NCBI GenBank assembly: GCA_938049795.1
Contig: CALLCD010000224.1
Coordinates: forward strand, 1 to 11,634
Direction of reading: 5' to 3'
From: an uncultured Hyphomonadaceae bacterium
Lineage (GTDB): Bacteria > Pseudomonadota > Alphaproteobacteria > Caulobacterales > Hyphomonadaceae
DNA: 11,634 nucleotides
Under the pieces are notes generated by a model. The model was not told the DNA's origin. It made no database searches and was given only the letters and a program-made list of their open reading frames with translations. The position numbers and the translations under genes are program-made. Of the stretch, positions 1 to 7,355 are shown one piece after another. Position 1 is the stretch's first letter. The number at the start of each line of letters is the position of its first letter.

Positions 1-264
1 GTCTACGGATCTTTTATCGGGGCAGGCGCTGGCTTATCGGGCCGCTTCCCGAGCCTTGTGCGTTTACGGCCAAATTTGCACCGCTCCGCTTTAGGTTGCG
101 CCAGGGATCCCGCCTTCGCTCTGCCGGACACGTTACGACCAGTCAAAGCTTAGGGAACCCGTCCGCTCCATAAGCATCCGGCCGGACCGGACACCGCTTT
201 CTGGCGATGGAGCGAAGGGGGAGTATGGGGTTGGATGTGGGGGTGTGGGATATTTTTCATGTAA
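1..264. other. GC-rich stretch without an intact gene; possible gene or repeat remnant
   Basis: No start codon, ribosome binding site and reading frame combine here into a believable gene. On the + strand, the frame starting at base 1 is open to a TAG at 151-153, then open again to a TAA at 262-264. The read-through peptide contains pieces such as CARDPAFALPDTLRPVKA, then after the stop GTRPLHKHPAGPDTAFWRW. The opposite strand is also open for about 50 codons, with an Arg/Lys-rich peptide ending at a stop over 3-5. This could be the tail of a decayed gene, a dispersed repeat, or simply GC-rich sequence with few stops. A perfect 10-bp palindrome (TCCGGCCGGA) sits at 177-186. I looked for RNase P RNA, SRP RNA, tmRNA and tRNA signatures and found none. 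Confidence 0.3.
232..257 (+). repeat. Left copy of 26-nt imperfect direct repeat flanking AT-rich island
   Basis: An ungapped comparison with 1255-1280 gives 20 of 26 identical bases. Shared blocks are TGGATG at the start, GGG in the middle, and GGA followed by ATTTTT at the end. The copy lies exactly where the sequence turns from GC-rich to AT-rich. It could be an old insertion or attachment junction. The repeat is of low complexity (runs of G and T), so chance similarity remains possible. Confidence 0.4.
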
Positions 265-345
265 GGATGAATTATCGAACGGTAGCAATGGCTAACTAAG
301 AAAAAGCCCTATTCATTCCAAGTGAAATCTCAGCTATATGTGGCG

Positions 346-368
346 TTAGATTAGCAAGATTAGATTAG
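346..368 (+). repeat. Two 9-nt direct repeats (TTAGATTAG) just upstream of the orphan gene
   Basis: TTAGATTAG occurs at 346-354 and again at 360-368, a start-to-start distance of 14 nt, ending 15 nt before the ATG at 384. Each copy itself contains the smaller unit TTAG twice. The position between any promoter and the ribosome binding site would suit an operator or a transcript-stability element, but no regulator is encoded on the island. The sequence is AT-rich, so slippage is an alternative origin. Confidence 0.4.
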
Positions 369-383
369 TGGGGAAGGCGCAAT

Positions 384-1271
384 ATGGATTGGGTTGTAGT
401 CTTGGAGGATTGGCCGACCATTCTTGGAGCTTGCATGTTAACGTGGATAGCTACCCAGTATTTCTTGGGGAGATCCCACAAACAAGACTTGGACAATAAA
501 CATACGTTCGATCGTAATAGGATGATTCAACAGAGGATCAGATTACTTTCACGGATACAAAACCGCCTTGCAAACGAAATATTCGAACGCGATCCGAACT
601 TATACATATCCGCTCTCAACTCTATGTCTGCGGACCTCTCAAGAATTTTGAGCGAAGGCGATTTGGCCGTTGAGAAGCGGATCGAGACGCTGGAAGCAGA
701 AGCGAGTCAAGACAATCTCATAGATAGACCGTCGGTCCGAGACTTTATTTCTGCTAAGGAAGAGTTCTCGCTGTGTTCAAACGATAGTCTAGTTTCCGAT
801 TACCACATTATTGCTTCGTTACATTATTTATACATTCGCAAGCCCGTCCCGGAGAAAAAGTTGAACTGGGCTTTAGAGAAAACTCAAGAACGTGACGATG
901 CGAACCTTTTTTGGAGATTGAAAAGAGCCAAAGCTGAATACGAAGCATTTACATCAATGCTGGATCAGCTTTGGGAAGCAGATGATGAACTCGCTGGAAA
1001 AGTTCGCGATGTCTTCTCAAGACATTTAGAAACGCAGTATAAGGGAAGTGATTTTAAGGTGTTCAAACTGCCCCACTCCTTATCACTGACCCAAGCCACC
1101 GGATTTGCATTCGATACACCAGCGGAATGCGGCGTCATCGAAGATTTCTCTGGGGATGTAGTTATCACAACATTCTATCGGTCCGATTCTAATTTTGAAA
1201 GCAAGGAACCCCTGAGGAATAATTCTGATACGACAATCACGTTTGCTAACCGAATGGATGGGGGCCTTTAG
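384..1271 (+). CDS. Hypothetical membrane-anchored helical protein on AT-rich island
   Basis: I do not recognise this 295-residue protein. The start is supported by GGGAAGG six bases upstream of the ATG. A hydrophobic segment at about residues 9-28 (WPTILGACMLTWIATQYFLG) looks like a single N-terminal membrane anchor. It is followed by a basic stretch (RSHKQDLDNKHTFDRNR), which by the positive-inside rule puts the rest in the cytoplasm. Residues about 45-125 and 155-220 are charged and probably helical, possibly coiled coil. The last 70 residues look more like beta-sheet or loop. No catalytic motif is evident. Base composition and codon use (many AGA, AGG, ATA and TTA codons) differ sharply from the miaB cluster beside it, which suggests horizontal acquisition. 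The final six codons and the stop lie mostly inside a flanking direct repeat, so the C-terminus may come from the insertion junction. A role in phage or element conflict is possible but unsupported. Confidence 0.75.
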   Translation: MDWVVVLEDWPTILGACMLTWIATQYFLGRSHKQDLDNKHTFDRNRMIQQRIRLLSRIQNRLANEIFERDPNLYISALNSMSADLSRILSEGDLAVEKRIETLEAEASQDNLIDRPSVRDFISAKEEFSLCSNDSLVSDYHIIASLHYLYIRKPVPEKKLNWALEKTQERDDANLFWRLKRAKAEYEAFTSMLDQLWEADDELAGKVRDVFSRHLETQYKGSDFKVFKLPHSLSLTQATGFAFDTPAECGVIEDFSGDVVITTFYRSDSNFESKEPLRNNSDTTITFANRMDGGL

Positions 1272-1280
1272 GAAATTTTT
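1255..1280 (+). repeat. Right copy of 26-nt imperfect direct repeat flanking AT-rich island
   Basis: This is the partner of 232-257, 1023 bases downstream, with 20 of 26 positions identical without gaps. It covers the last codons and the TAG stop of the orphan gene and ends in the T-run at 1276-1280. It lies where the AT-rich composition gives way to the miaB leader. Similarity stops abruptly on both sides of the 26 bases. Confidence 0.4.
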
Positions 1281-1317
1281 AGCTGTAGGAGCAAGATCCG
1301 GTCTATTTTGGACAAGT

Positions 1318-1345
1318 CCCCAGCGTGGGCTGGGGCTGCGGAGCC
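1318..1345 (+). other. Two mutually exclusive hairpins in the miaB leader
   Basis: A perfect 7-bp stem, CCCCAGC (1318-1324) with GCTGGGG (1329-1335) and a GTGG loop, stands 47 nt after the orphan gene's stop and 60 nt before the miaB start. The last bases of its right arm can instead begin a second hairpin, GGCT (1334-1337) with AGCC (1342-1345), so the two cannot form fully together. No T-run follows, so this is not a standard intrinsic terminator. It may be a Rho-type or structural 3' end for the upstream transcript, or a structured miaB 5' leader. Confidence 0.45.
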
Positions 1346-1395
1346 AATCCCCGCCCCATCTTCCCTTTTCGTCGTTTTTCCGTCATAAGGCCGCG

Positions 1396-2760
1396 ATGAG
1401 TGATACGCCGAGCAAACGCCTTTTTATCAAGACCTATGGTTGCCAGATGAATGTCTATGATTCCGAGCGGATGAAGGACGTCTTGCGGCCGCTTGGCTAT
1501 GGGCCGACGGACCGCGCGCATGAGGCGGATCTGGTGATCCTGAACACCTGCCATATTCGCGAAAAAGCGACTGAAAAAGTCTATTCCGAGCTGGGCAAAA
1601 TCAAGACGATGAAAGAGCAGTCGGGCGGGCGGATGACGATTGCGGTGGCGGGCTGTGTGGCTCAGGCCGAGGGCGAGGAGATTATGCGGCGGCAGCCTGC
1701 GGTCGATCTGGTGCTGGGGCCGCAAGCCTATCACAAGCTGCCGGAAATGGTCGCGCGGGCCTCTCGCGCTGTGGGTGACCGGCTCGAGACGGATTTTGAC
1801 ACGCTGGAGAAATTCGACGCGCTGCCCAAGGCGCGGCAAGCAGATGGACCGACGGCGTTTTTGTCTGTGCAGGAGGGATGCGACAAATTCTGCACGTTCT
1901 GCGTTGTGCCCTATACGCGGGGGGCGGAACTGTCGCGGCCGGTGGATGATCTTGTCGTCGAGGCGCGCAGTCTGATCGCGCAAGGTGTGCGCGAGATTAC
2001 GCTTCTGGGGCAGAATGTGAATGCGTATCATGGCGCGGCGCCAAAGATGGAAGGTGGGGACGAGTGGTCGCTCGCCCGGCTTGTGCGGCATTTGTCGAAG
2101 ATTGGCGGGCTGGACCGGATCCGCTTTATTACGAGCCATCCGCGCGACATGGATGAAGATCTGATTTTGGCGCATGGCGACACCCCTGCCCTGATGCCGT
2201 TTTTCCATTTGCCGGTCCAATCAGGTTCGAACGCTATTTTGAAGGCGATGAACCGTGGGCATACACGTGAGGACTATTTCGAGATCATGCGCGAAATGCG
2301 CGGGCAGCGGCCGGATATTGCGCTTGCATCTGATTTTATTGTCGGGTTTCCCGGCGAGTCGGACAAGGATTTCGAAGACACGATGGAGCTCGTCGATACA
2401 GTGAAATATGCCGTGGCCTATTCGTTCAAATATTCCCAGCGGCCCGGCACGCCTGCGGCGGACATGTTCGGGCAGGTTGACGAGGCGGTCAAACATGAGC
2501 GGCTCTTGCGCTTGCAGGATTTGCTCAAGGATCAGCAGACGGCGTTTAATCTCGATTGCATTGGCCGGACCATTCCGGTGCTGGTCTCGGGTACAGGCAA
2601 GCGCGACGGGCAGCTTCATGGCCGCTCGCCCTATTTGCAATCGGTGCATTTTAACGGGCCGACCGAGCTGATGAACCAGATTGTCGATGTCGAGATTTCG
2701 GCGGCGACCATGTCGTCATTGACGGGCGAGATGGTGCGGGTGCGCGAGGCGATGGCGTGA
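1396..2760 (+). CDS. miaB: tRNA-2-methylthio-N6-dimethylallyladenosine synthase MiaB
   Basis: MiaB is a radical-SAM methylthiotransferase that adds a methylthio group to isopentenyl-adenosine at position 37 of tRNAs reading UNN codons. The 454-residue product has the usual family length. The N-terminal domain carries the three cysteines of the auxiliary Fe-S cluster: C16 (KTYGCQMN), C52 (ILNTCHIR) and C87 (AVAGCVAQ). The radical-SAM cluster motif CxxxCxxC is C162, C166 and C169 (EGCDKFCTFC). A TRAM domain for tRNA binding fills about residues 385-450. I chose the ATG at 1396 because the protein begins there like its family (MSDTPSKRLFIKTYGCQMN) and AAGG lies five bases upstream. An in-frame ATG at 1243 would add 51 unfamily-like residues and overlap the preceding gene. 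It heads the cluster, and the next gene starts within its stop codon. Confidence 0.96.
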   Translation: MSDTPSKRLFIKTYGCQMNVYDSERMKDVLRPLGYGPTDRAHEADLVILNTCHIREKATEKVYSELGKIKTMKEQSGGRMTIAVAGCVAQAEGEEIMRRQPAVDLVLGPQAYHKLPEMVARASRAVGDRLETDFDTLEKFDALPKARQADGPTAFLSVQEGCDKFCTFCVVPYTRGAELSRPVDDLVVEARSLIAQGVREITLLGQNVNAYHGAAPKMEGGDEWSLARLVRHLSKIGGLDRIRFITSHPRDMDEDLILAHGDTPALMPFFHLPVQSGSNAILKAMNRGHTREDYFEIMREMRGQRPDIALASDFIVGFPGESDKDFEDTMELVDTVKYAVAYSFKYSQRPGTPAADMFGQVDEAVKHERLLRLQDLLKDQQTAFNLDCIGRTIPVLVSGTGKRDGQLHGRSPYLQSVHFNGPTELMNQIVDVEISAATMSSLTGEMVRVREAMA

Positions 2761-3758
2761 CGGCGAAACGACGCGCGGGCGGGCATTCGAGAAAGACATA
2801 TCAAGTGGCGAGCGCCGAGCGGTTGCAGGATTTGTGCGGGCCGCATCACCGCTATTTGCAGACGCTTGAAGTGCGGCTCGAAGACTATGCCCTCAAGGCG
2901 GAAAGTCAGGGCGGGGCAATCTTGCTGTCGGGCAAGACGGAAGGCGTGTTGATTGCCGAGGCGGCGCTGGCCGAATTTGAGCGAAAGCTTGCGCGCGGGG
3001 CCAAGCCGAGCGAGATGGAGCTTGAAGGCGCGATTGAAGCGGCGAGCGCGCCGGAGGGCTCATTTACACCGCTTAAGGGGCTCAAACGCCCGATCACGGC
3101 GCAGACACGCGGACAGGCGCGTTATCTTGAGCGGCTGGTCGATCAGACGGCGGGGCTGGTGTTTGGCGCGGGGCCTGCGGGCACGGGTAAGACATATCTG
3201 GCGGTGGCGGCGGGGGCTGCGGAGCTGTTGCAGGGCGTGCGCGAGCGGTTGATCGTGACGCGGCCTGCGGTGGAGGCGGGCGAGAATCTGGGCTTTCTGC
3301 CGGGCGATCTGAAGGAAAAAGTTGACCCGTATATGTTGCCGATCTGGGACGCTTTGCGCGAACTGATGGGGCAAGAGCAGATGGACCGGCGTCGCGCAAA
3401 GGGAGAGATTGAAGTGGCTCCGCTTGCCTTTATGCGGGGGCGGACGCTCAAGAATGCGTTTGTGATTGTCGATGAGGCGCAGAACGCGACGATCCCGCAA
3501 ATGAAAATGGTGCTGACCCGGCTTGGCCGCGACAGCCGTATGGTGGTGACGGGCGACCCGGGGCAAGTTGATTTGCCCGGCCGCCAGCCCTCGGGGCTCG
3601 CCCATGCTTTGCGGATTTTGCAAGGGGTTGAAGGCGTTGACCAGATGCGGCTAACGGCGGCGGATGTGGTCCGGCATGACCTCGTCGGGCGGATCATTGA
3701 TGCGTATGAAAGCGCTGAAAGCGGCAAAGAGGCTGGCGCGGATCGGGATAAGGCGTAG
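2757..3758 (+). CDS. phoH: PhoH family ATPase (YbeZ type)
   Basis: This 333-residue protein is a PhoH-like P-loop NTPase of the YbeZ type. The family is linked by genetic and synteny data to YbeY and to RNA or ribosome metabolism, although its exact reaction is unsettled. An N-terminal region of about 110 residues precedes the ATPase core. The Walker A motif GPAGTGKT is at residues 139-146, Walker B (FVIVDEAQN) at about 235-243, and a sensor-like VVTGD at 263-267. The start is GTG at 2757, overlapping the miaB stop as GTGA, with GAGG seven bases upstream at 2746-2749. The overlap implies translational coupling with miaB. The ybeY start follows one base after this gene's stop. Confidence 0.95.
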   Translation: MTAKRRAGGHSRKTYQVASAERLQDLCGPHHRYLQTLEVRLEDYALKAESQGGAILLSGKTEGVLIAEAALAEFERKLARGAKPSEMELEGAIEAASAPEGSFTPLKGLKRPITAQTRGQARYLERLVDQTAGLVFGAGPAGTGKTYLAVAAGAAELLQGVRERLIVTRPAVEAGENLGFLPGDLKEKVDPYMLPIWDALRELMGQEQMDRRRAKGEIEVAPLAFMRGRTLKNAFVIVDEAQNATIPQMKMVLTRLGRDSRMVVTGDPGQVDLPGRQPSGLAHALRILQGVEGVDQMRLTAADVVRHDLVGRIIDAYESAESGKEAGADRDKA

Positions 3759-3759
3759 C

Positions 3760-4221
3760 ATGTCTGTGCAGGTTGATCTGCGGGTCGAGGATGCGCGCTG
3801 GCGGGATTTGCCCGAGCTTGATGGGTTGTGCCAAAGCGCGATTGAGGCGGGCGCGCGGCATGCCAAACGAGACGGACCGGCGTGTCTTGATGTTCTGCTG
3901 ACCGGAGACGCCGCCCTCGCCGCGCTGAATGTGCAATGGCGCGGCAAGGACGGGCCGACCGATGTCTTGTCGTTTCCGGCCGAGGCCAATCCGGAAAATT
4001 TTCTCGGCGATATTGCCATCGCTTATGATATATCTCTAAGGGACGCCGCGCACAGCGGGATTACCATTGAGGCACATTTGTCACATCTTCTAATTCACGG
4101 CTTTTTACACTTGCTAGGGCATGACCATCTCGACAATGATGAGGCAAAGCGTATGGAAGCGATCGAATGCGAGGCGCTTGCCAGCCTCGGGTTCGCAAAT
4201 CCGTATTCCCGAATCGCGTAG
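3760..4221 (+). CDS. ybeY: Endoribonuclease YbeY (rRNA maturation factor)
   Basis: YbeY is a metal-dependent endoribonuclease needed for 16S rRNA 3'-end maturation and 70S ribosome quality control. The 153-residue product has the family length. The zinc-binding motif HxxxHxxxxxH is H113, H117 and H123 (HGFLHLLGHDH). The preceding conserved segments are also present: TDVLSFP at about 67-73 and LGDIAI at about 82-87. I chose the ATG at 3760, one base after the phoH stop, because GGATAAGG lies just upstream and the N-terminus then has normal length. An in-frame ATG at 3664 would add 32 residues encoded inside phoH. Its place between phoH and corC matches ybeZYX of E. coli. Confidence 0.95.
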   Translation: MSVQVDLRVEDARWRDLPELDGLCQSAIEAGARHAKRDGPACLDVLLTGDAALAALNVQWRGKDGPTDVLSFPAEANPENFLGDIAIAYDISLRDAAHSGITIEAHLSHLLIHGFLHLLGHDHLDNDEAKRMEAIECEALASLGFANPYSRIA

Positions 4222-4245
4222 AATGGCGTTACACTTCGAGAGATC

Positions 4246-5127
4246 ATGACCAACCTGCCATCCCAAGACGATCCAGACCCTAGCCCGAAACCCAAGCGCG
4301 GCCTGTTTGGCTTTGCCCGCCGCGCGAAATCGGATGCGAAGACGGGCGCAAACGCCCGGCAGACCCTCAATTCGGGGCACTCTGCGATGCGGCTGCGTTT
4401 GCAGGAGTTCGAACAGGCGCGGGTGGAAGATGCGATGATCCCGCGCGCGGACATTGTCGCGGTCGAGGTCGAGACGCGGTTTGACGAACTGATCACGATT
4501 TTTGCCGAAGCGACCCATTCGCGCCTGCCCGTCTATCGCGACACGCTCGACAATCCGATCGGCTTTGTTCACATCAAGGATGTGGTCGGCGAGATTGCCC
4601 GTGATGGACCGACGGCCAAAAAGCCGCTCGAGCGCATTGTCCGCAACACATTGATTGTGCCGCCGTCCATGCCGCTTGGCGATCTGCTTGTGAAAATGCA
4701 GGCCACGCGGATCCATCTGGCAATTGTGGTGGACGAATATGGCGGCACGGACGGGTTGATCTCGCTCGAAGATCTGGTCGAGGAAATTGTCGGCGAGATC
4801 GAGGACGAGCATGATACGGGCACGCCGATGCTGACGGCGCGCGGGCCTGCGGTCTGGGAAGTCGATGCGCGGATGGAGATTGAGGATTTTGCCGAACAGA
4901 CCGGCATCAATCTCGAACTGGCCGATTATGAAGACGAGATCGACACGCTGGGCGGGGTGGCTTTTGCGCTGGCCGGACGGATCCCCGAACGCGGCGAAGT
5001 GCTCTGCCATCCCGACGGGACCGATTTCGAGATTATCGACGCAGACAGCCGCCGCATACGCCGGATGAAGCTGCGTAAGAGAGAGACGGACAAAAAAGAG
5101 ATGGGCAAGACAGAGGCTGGCAAATGA
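4246..5127 (+). CDS. corC: CorC/YbeX-type CBS-domain protein (hemolysin C family)
   Basis: This 293-residue soluble protein belongs to the CorC/YbeX group (TlyC/hemolysin C superfamily). After a basic, proline-rich N-terminus (residues 1-45) come two CBS domains at about 67-122 and 130-188, with the typical RIHLAIVVDEYGGTDGLISL stretch in the second. A C-terminal CorC_HlyC domain spans about 200-278 and contains DEIDTLGG. There is no membrane-spanning DUF21 domain, so it is the short cytosolic form. The family has been tied to Mg2+/Co2+ efflux and, for YbeX, to ribosome homeostasis; the 'hemolysin' label is historical. It starts 24 bases after ybeY, with only a weak GAGAG ribosome binding site. 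Its stop overlaps the lnt start. The charged tail (RKRETDKKEMGKTEAGK) is probably disordered. Confidence 0.92.
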   Translation: MTNLPSQDDPDPSPKPKRGLFGFARRAKSDAKTGANARQTLNSGHSAMRLRLQEFEQARVEDAMIPRADIVAVEVETRFDELITIFAEATHSRLPVYRDTLDNPIGFVHIKDVVGEIARDGPTAKKPLERIVRNTLIVPPSMPLGDLLVKMQATRIHLAIVVDEYGGTDGLISLEDLVEEIVGEIEDEHDTGTPMLTARGPAVWEVDARMEIEDFAEQTGINLELADYEDEIDTLGGVAFALAGRIPERGEVLCHPDGTDFEIIDADSRRIRRMKLRKRETDKKEMGKTEAGK

Positions 5128-6803
5128 CGCAGCGTGTGAGAAGTCATGGCTTTACCGCGCTTGGTCCGATGCAAGAAGCGTTTGCGCGGCTGCAAGGCTG
5201 GCGGGCGCATGGTGTTGCGATACTGCTCGGGGCGATGGGCGCGCTGGCCTTTGCGCCTTTTCACCTTAGCCTGATCCTCGTTTTCTCGTTTACGGGCCTG
5301 ATCTGGATGATTGATGGCGCGCGTGGGGCCAAAAAGTGGGGTAAAGTCGTATTTGCGCGCGGCTGGGCGTTTGGCTTCGGCTTTTTCCTTGTCAGCTTGC
5401 ACTGGATTGCCTTTGCGTTTCTGGTCGAGCCGGAAAAGCACGCTATTTTGTTGCCGCTGCCGCTGATCATTCTGCCAGCGGGGCTTGGGCTGATCTGGGG
5501 CGCGGGGGCGTTCTTTGCCGGCGCTTTCTGGTCGTCCTCCCCTTCGCGGGTCTTTGTGTTTGCGATCTTTTTCTCGATGGCGGAATTTGTTCGCGGCACT
5601 TTGTTTGGCGGGTTTCCGTGGAATCTGCCGGGCACGACATGGACGCCGGGCGGGCCGCTCTCGCAGGCCGCATCAATTGGCGGGGTGTATTGGCTGACGC
5701 TGATGACGGTGTTTGTGATGTCCACGCCTGCTGCGCTGGTTGATACGCGCGAGACGGATAAAATCGGCCAACGCGTTCTGCCGGCTCTGATGGCGGTGAT
5801 CCTTGTCGGGCTGGGCTGGACGTGGGGGGCCCAAAGGCTCAGCGAGCCGACAACGGTCTACCGACAATCGGTCAGCCTGATGGATGCGGGCCTGCCGCAA
5901 GACGAGAAATGGGACATCTCGCCGAATGAGGTGCTGGTGCGTTACCTCACCCTGCTTGAACATGGCGAACGGGCCGACAGCGATGTTGTGATCTGGCCCG
6001 AAGCGGCCATTCCGGTGGCCGTTCTGCAAGACCCTAATGCGCTTGACGCGATTTCGGCTTTTATCGGCGAGCGTAAACTTATTCTCGGCACACCAAGAAG
6101 CGAACGTGTCCGCACCTCGGATGCGAGCCTGTCGGATGATCCGGATGCGCGCCACTGGTTCAACTCGCTTGCGGTTATCGACAGGACCAGTGCGAGCACA
6201 GGACAGCCGCTGGCGCTTTATGATAAGCATAGGCTCGTGCCGTTCGGAGAGCTTTCGGCGACAAGCATTATCCCCTTTGGCGATCAATTGCGCGACGTTC
6301 TGCCGGAGACTTTGCAGCAGGCGGTGCCGTCGGGTTTCAAGCCCGGCCCAGGCCCCGAGATTGCCTATCCTGGCACCGATAGCGGCGTGCGGCCGTTTAA
6401 TGCGCTGATCTGTTATGAGGGGCTGTTTCCGGGCATTCCGCGCCACAGAAACGCCCGTCCACGTGCGGACTGGATGGTGCTGATCTCCAATGATGCCTGG
6501 TTCGGACGCGGCATGGGACCGGCCCAGCACTATGCCCAGAACCGCTATCGCGCGATTGAAACCGGCCTGCCACTGGCCCGTGTGGCCAGTCGCGGGGTAA
6601 CGGCGATGATTGACGGATTTGGCCGTGAGACCGACCGCGGCGCGCAGATTGAGGGCGATCCGGAGGGCTGGCAGTCGTCTATGGTGCGCACCCATTTGCC
6701 TGTCGCGCTTGATCCAACGCCATATTACCGTAGGGGTAATCTTTTCTTCGCTCTCAATTTTATCGTGTTTTCGATTCTAGCTTTTTTGGCGTGGCGGCGT
6801 TAA
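5124..6803 (+). CDS. lnt: Apolipoprotein N-acyltransferase Lnt
   Basis: Lnt is the inner-membrane enzyme that adds the third acyl chain to the N-terminal cysteine of lipoproteins, using phospholipid as donor. The 559-residue product starts with several hydrophobic segments between about residues 30 and 235. A periplasmic nitrilase-like domain follows, from about 245 to 530, then a final membrane helix (FFALNFIVFSILAFLAW). The nitrilase catalytic triad is visible as E293 (VIWPEAAIP), K368 (YDKHRLVPFGE) and C430 (LICYEG). The ATG at 5124 overlaps the corC stop as ATGA, with GAGG seven bases upstream, which argues for coupling. The protein is slightly longer than E. coli Lnt (512 residues), partly from extra residues before the first helix. 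It ends the tight cluster; the next gene follows after 31 bases. Confidence 0.95.
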   Translation: MTQRVRSHGFTALGPMQEAFARLQGWRAHGVAILLGAMGALAFAPFHLSLILVFSFTGLIWMIDGARGAKKWGKVVFARGWAFGFGFFLVSLHWIAFAFLVEPEKHAILLPLPLIILPAGLGLIWGAGAFFAGAFWSSSPSRVFVFAIFFSMAEFVRGTLFGGFPWNLPGTTWTPGGPLSQAASIGGVYWLTLMTVFVMSTPAALVDTRETDKIGQRVLPALMAVILVGLGWTWGAQRLSEPTTVYRQSVSLMDAGLPQDEKWDISPNEVLVRYLTLLEHGERADSDVVIWPEAAIPVAVLQDPNALDAISAFIGERKLILGTPRSERVRTSDASLSDDPDARHWFNSLAVIDRTSASTGQPLALYDKHRLVPFGELSATSIIPFGDQLRDVLPETLQQAVPSGFKPGPGPEIAYPGTDSGVRPFNALICYEGLFPGIPRHRNARPRADWMVLISNDAWFGRGMGPAQHYAQNRYRAIETGLPLARVASRGVTAMIDGFGRETDRGAQIEGDPEGWQSSMVRTHLPVALDPTPYYRRGNLFFALNFIVFSILAFLAWRR

Positions 6804-6834
6804 GACAGGCCGCAAACGTATTCAAGGTGGGAAA

Positions 6835-7257
6835 ATGTCCGAAAGTAAAATGCCCAGCGGCATCGACAGATTGGTAGGTCAGCGGTTGCGATGGCGACGG
6901 CGCGAATTGCGTCTGACGCAGGAAAAACTAGGCGATCTATTGAACCTGACATTTCAGCAGGTCCAGAAATATGAAAAAGGGGTCAACCGGATCTCCGCTG
7001 GCCGACTTTATGAAGTGGCCGCAGCTTTGGGCGTCCCGATTGGCTATTTTTATGATGGCGCTTCCGAATTGCTGCCCAGTACCAGCGGGCGGGTTTCTGA
7101 AAATCTTGACGCCGGGACCACGCCGGTGCTGAGCCCGGAGGCGGTCGAACTGGTCACCGCTTTTGAGTCGATCACCGATCCAGCGATGCGCAAAACTCTT
7201 TTGGACACGGTGAGCAATACCGCCGCAGCCCTCAATCGGGACAAGCCTGCAAGCTAG
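6835..7257 (+). CDS. XRE-family helix-turn-helix transcriptional regulator
   Basis: This 140-residue protein carries a Cro/C1-type helix-turn-helix at about residues 14-68. The core reads LTQEKLGDLLNLTFQQVQKYEKG, with the conserved Q-Q-x-x-K-Y-E-x-G recognition region. The remaining 70 residues have no recognisable sensor domain and end in a probable helix (PEAVELVTAFESITDPAMRKTLLDTVSNTAAAL). Such short regulators are common in Alphaproteobacteria. From memory, one often sits beside metK, which invites the guess that it controls metK or methionine genes; the sequence alone does not show this. A strong AAGGTGGG lies just before the ATG. It starts 31 bases after lnt, so it may be the last gene of that transcript. 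The gap of 118 bases to metK leaves room for a separate promoter. Confidence 0.9.
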   Translation: MSESKMPSGIDRLVGQRLRWRRRELRLTQEKLGDLLNLTFQQVQKYEKGVNRISAGRLYEVAAALGVPIGYFYDGASELLPSTSGRVSENLDAGTTPVLSPEAVELVTAFESITDPAMRKTLLDTVSNTAAALNRDKPAS

Positions 7258-7295
7258 TTGTCCTTTGTCCGAGTGACCTGCACAGTCCAATATGG

Positions 7296-7326
7296 TTGAC
7301 ATCGGCTTTCAGTCAGGATTGATGAT
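7296..7326 (+). promoter_or_regulatory. Candidate promoter for metK
   Basis: TTGACA at 7296-7301 is a perfect -35 consensus. The best -10 match is GATGAT at 7321-7326 (4 of 6), 19 bases away, slightly longer than ideal. This would place transcription start some 40 bases before the metK ATG. It lies in the only sizeable gap between the XRE gene and metK. The weak -10 box leaves room for an activator or for the call being wrong. Confidence 0.35.
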
Positions 7327-7355
7327 GGCCGCAATTCAAATCACCCAACACGACA

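Noticed and set aside
1..240. Structured RNA gene (RNase P RNA, SRP RNA, tmRNA or tRNA) on either strand
   Set aside because: None of the conserved cores or a tRNA T-arm/acceptor pattern was found.
335..340. -10 box TATATG before the orphan gene
   Set aside because: The -35 region at proper spacing (TTCATT) matches only 3 of 6, which is too weak to call in AT-rich DNA.
1243..1395. In-frame 51-codon N-terminal extension of miaB from an ATG at 1243
   Set aside because: It overlaps the orphan gene, runs through the leader hairpin and adds residues unlike any MiaB. The ATG at 1396 has AAGG and the family-typical N-terminus.
4114..5010. 298-codon minus-strand open frame opposite corC
   Set aside because: It is antisense to an intact CBS/CorC protein and has no family features.
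5673..6695. 340-codon minus-strand open frame opposite lnt
   Set aside because: It is a shadow of the lnt coding sequence, which holds all catalytic residues; the antisense product has no recognisable motif.
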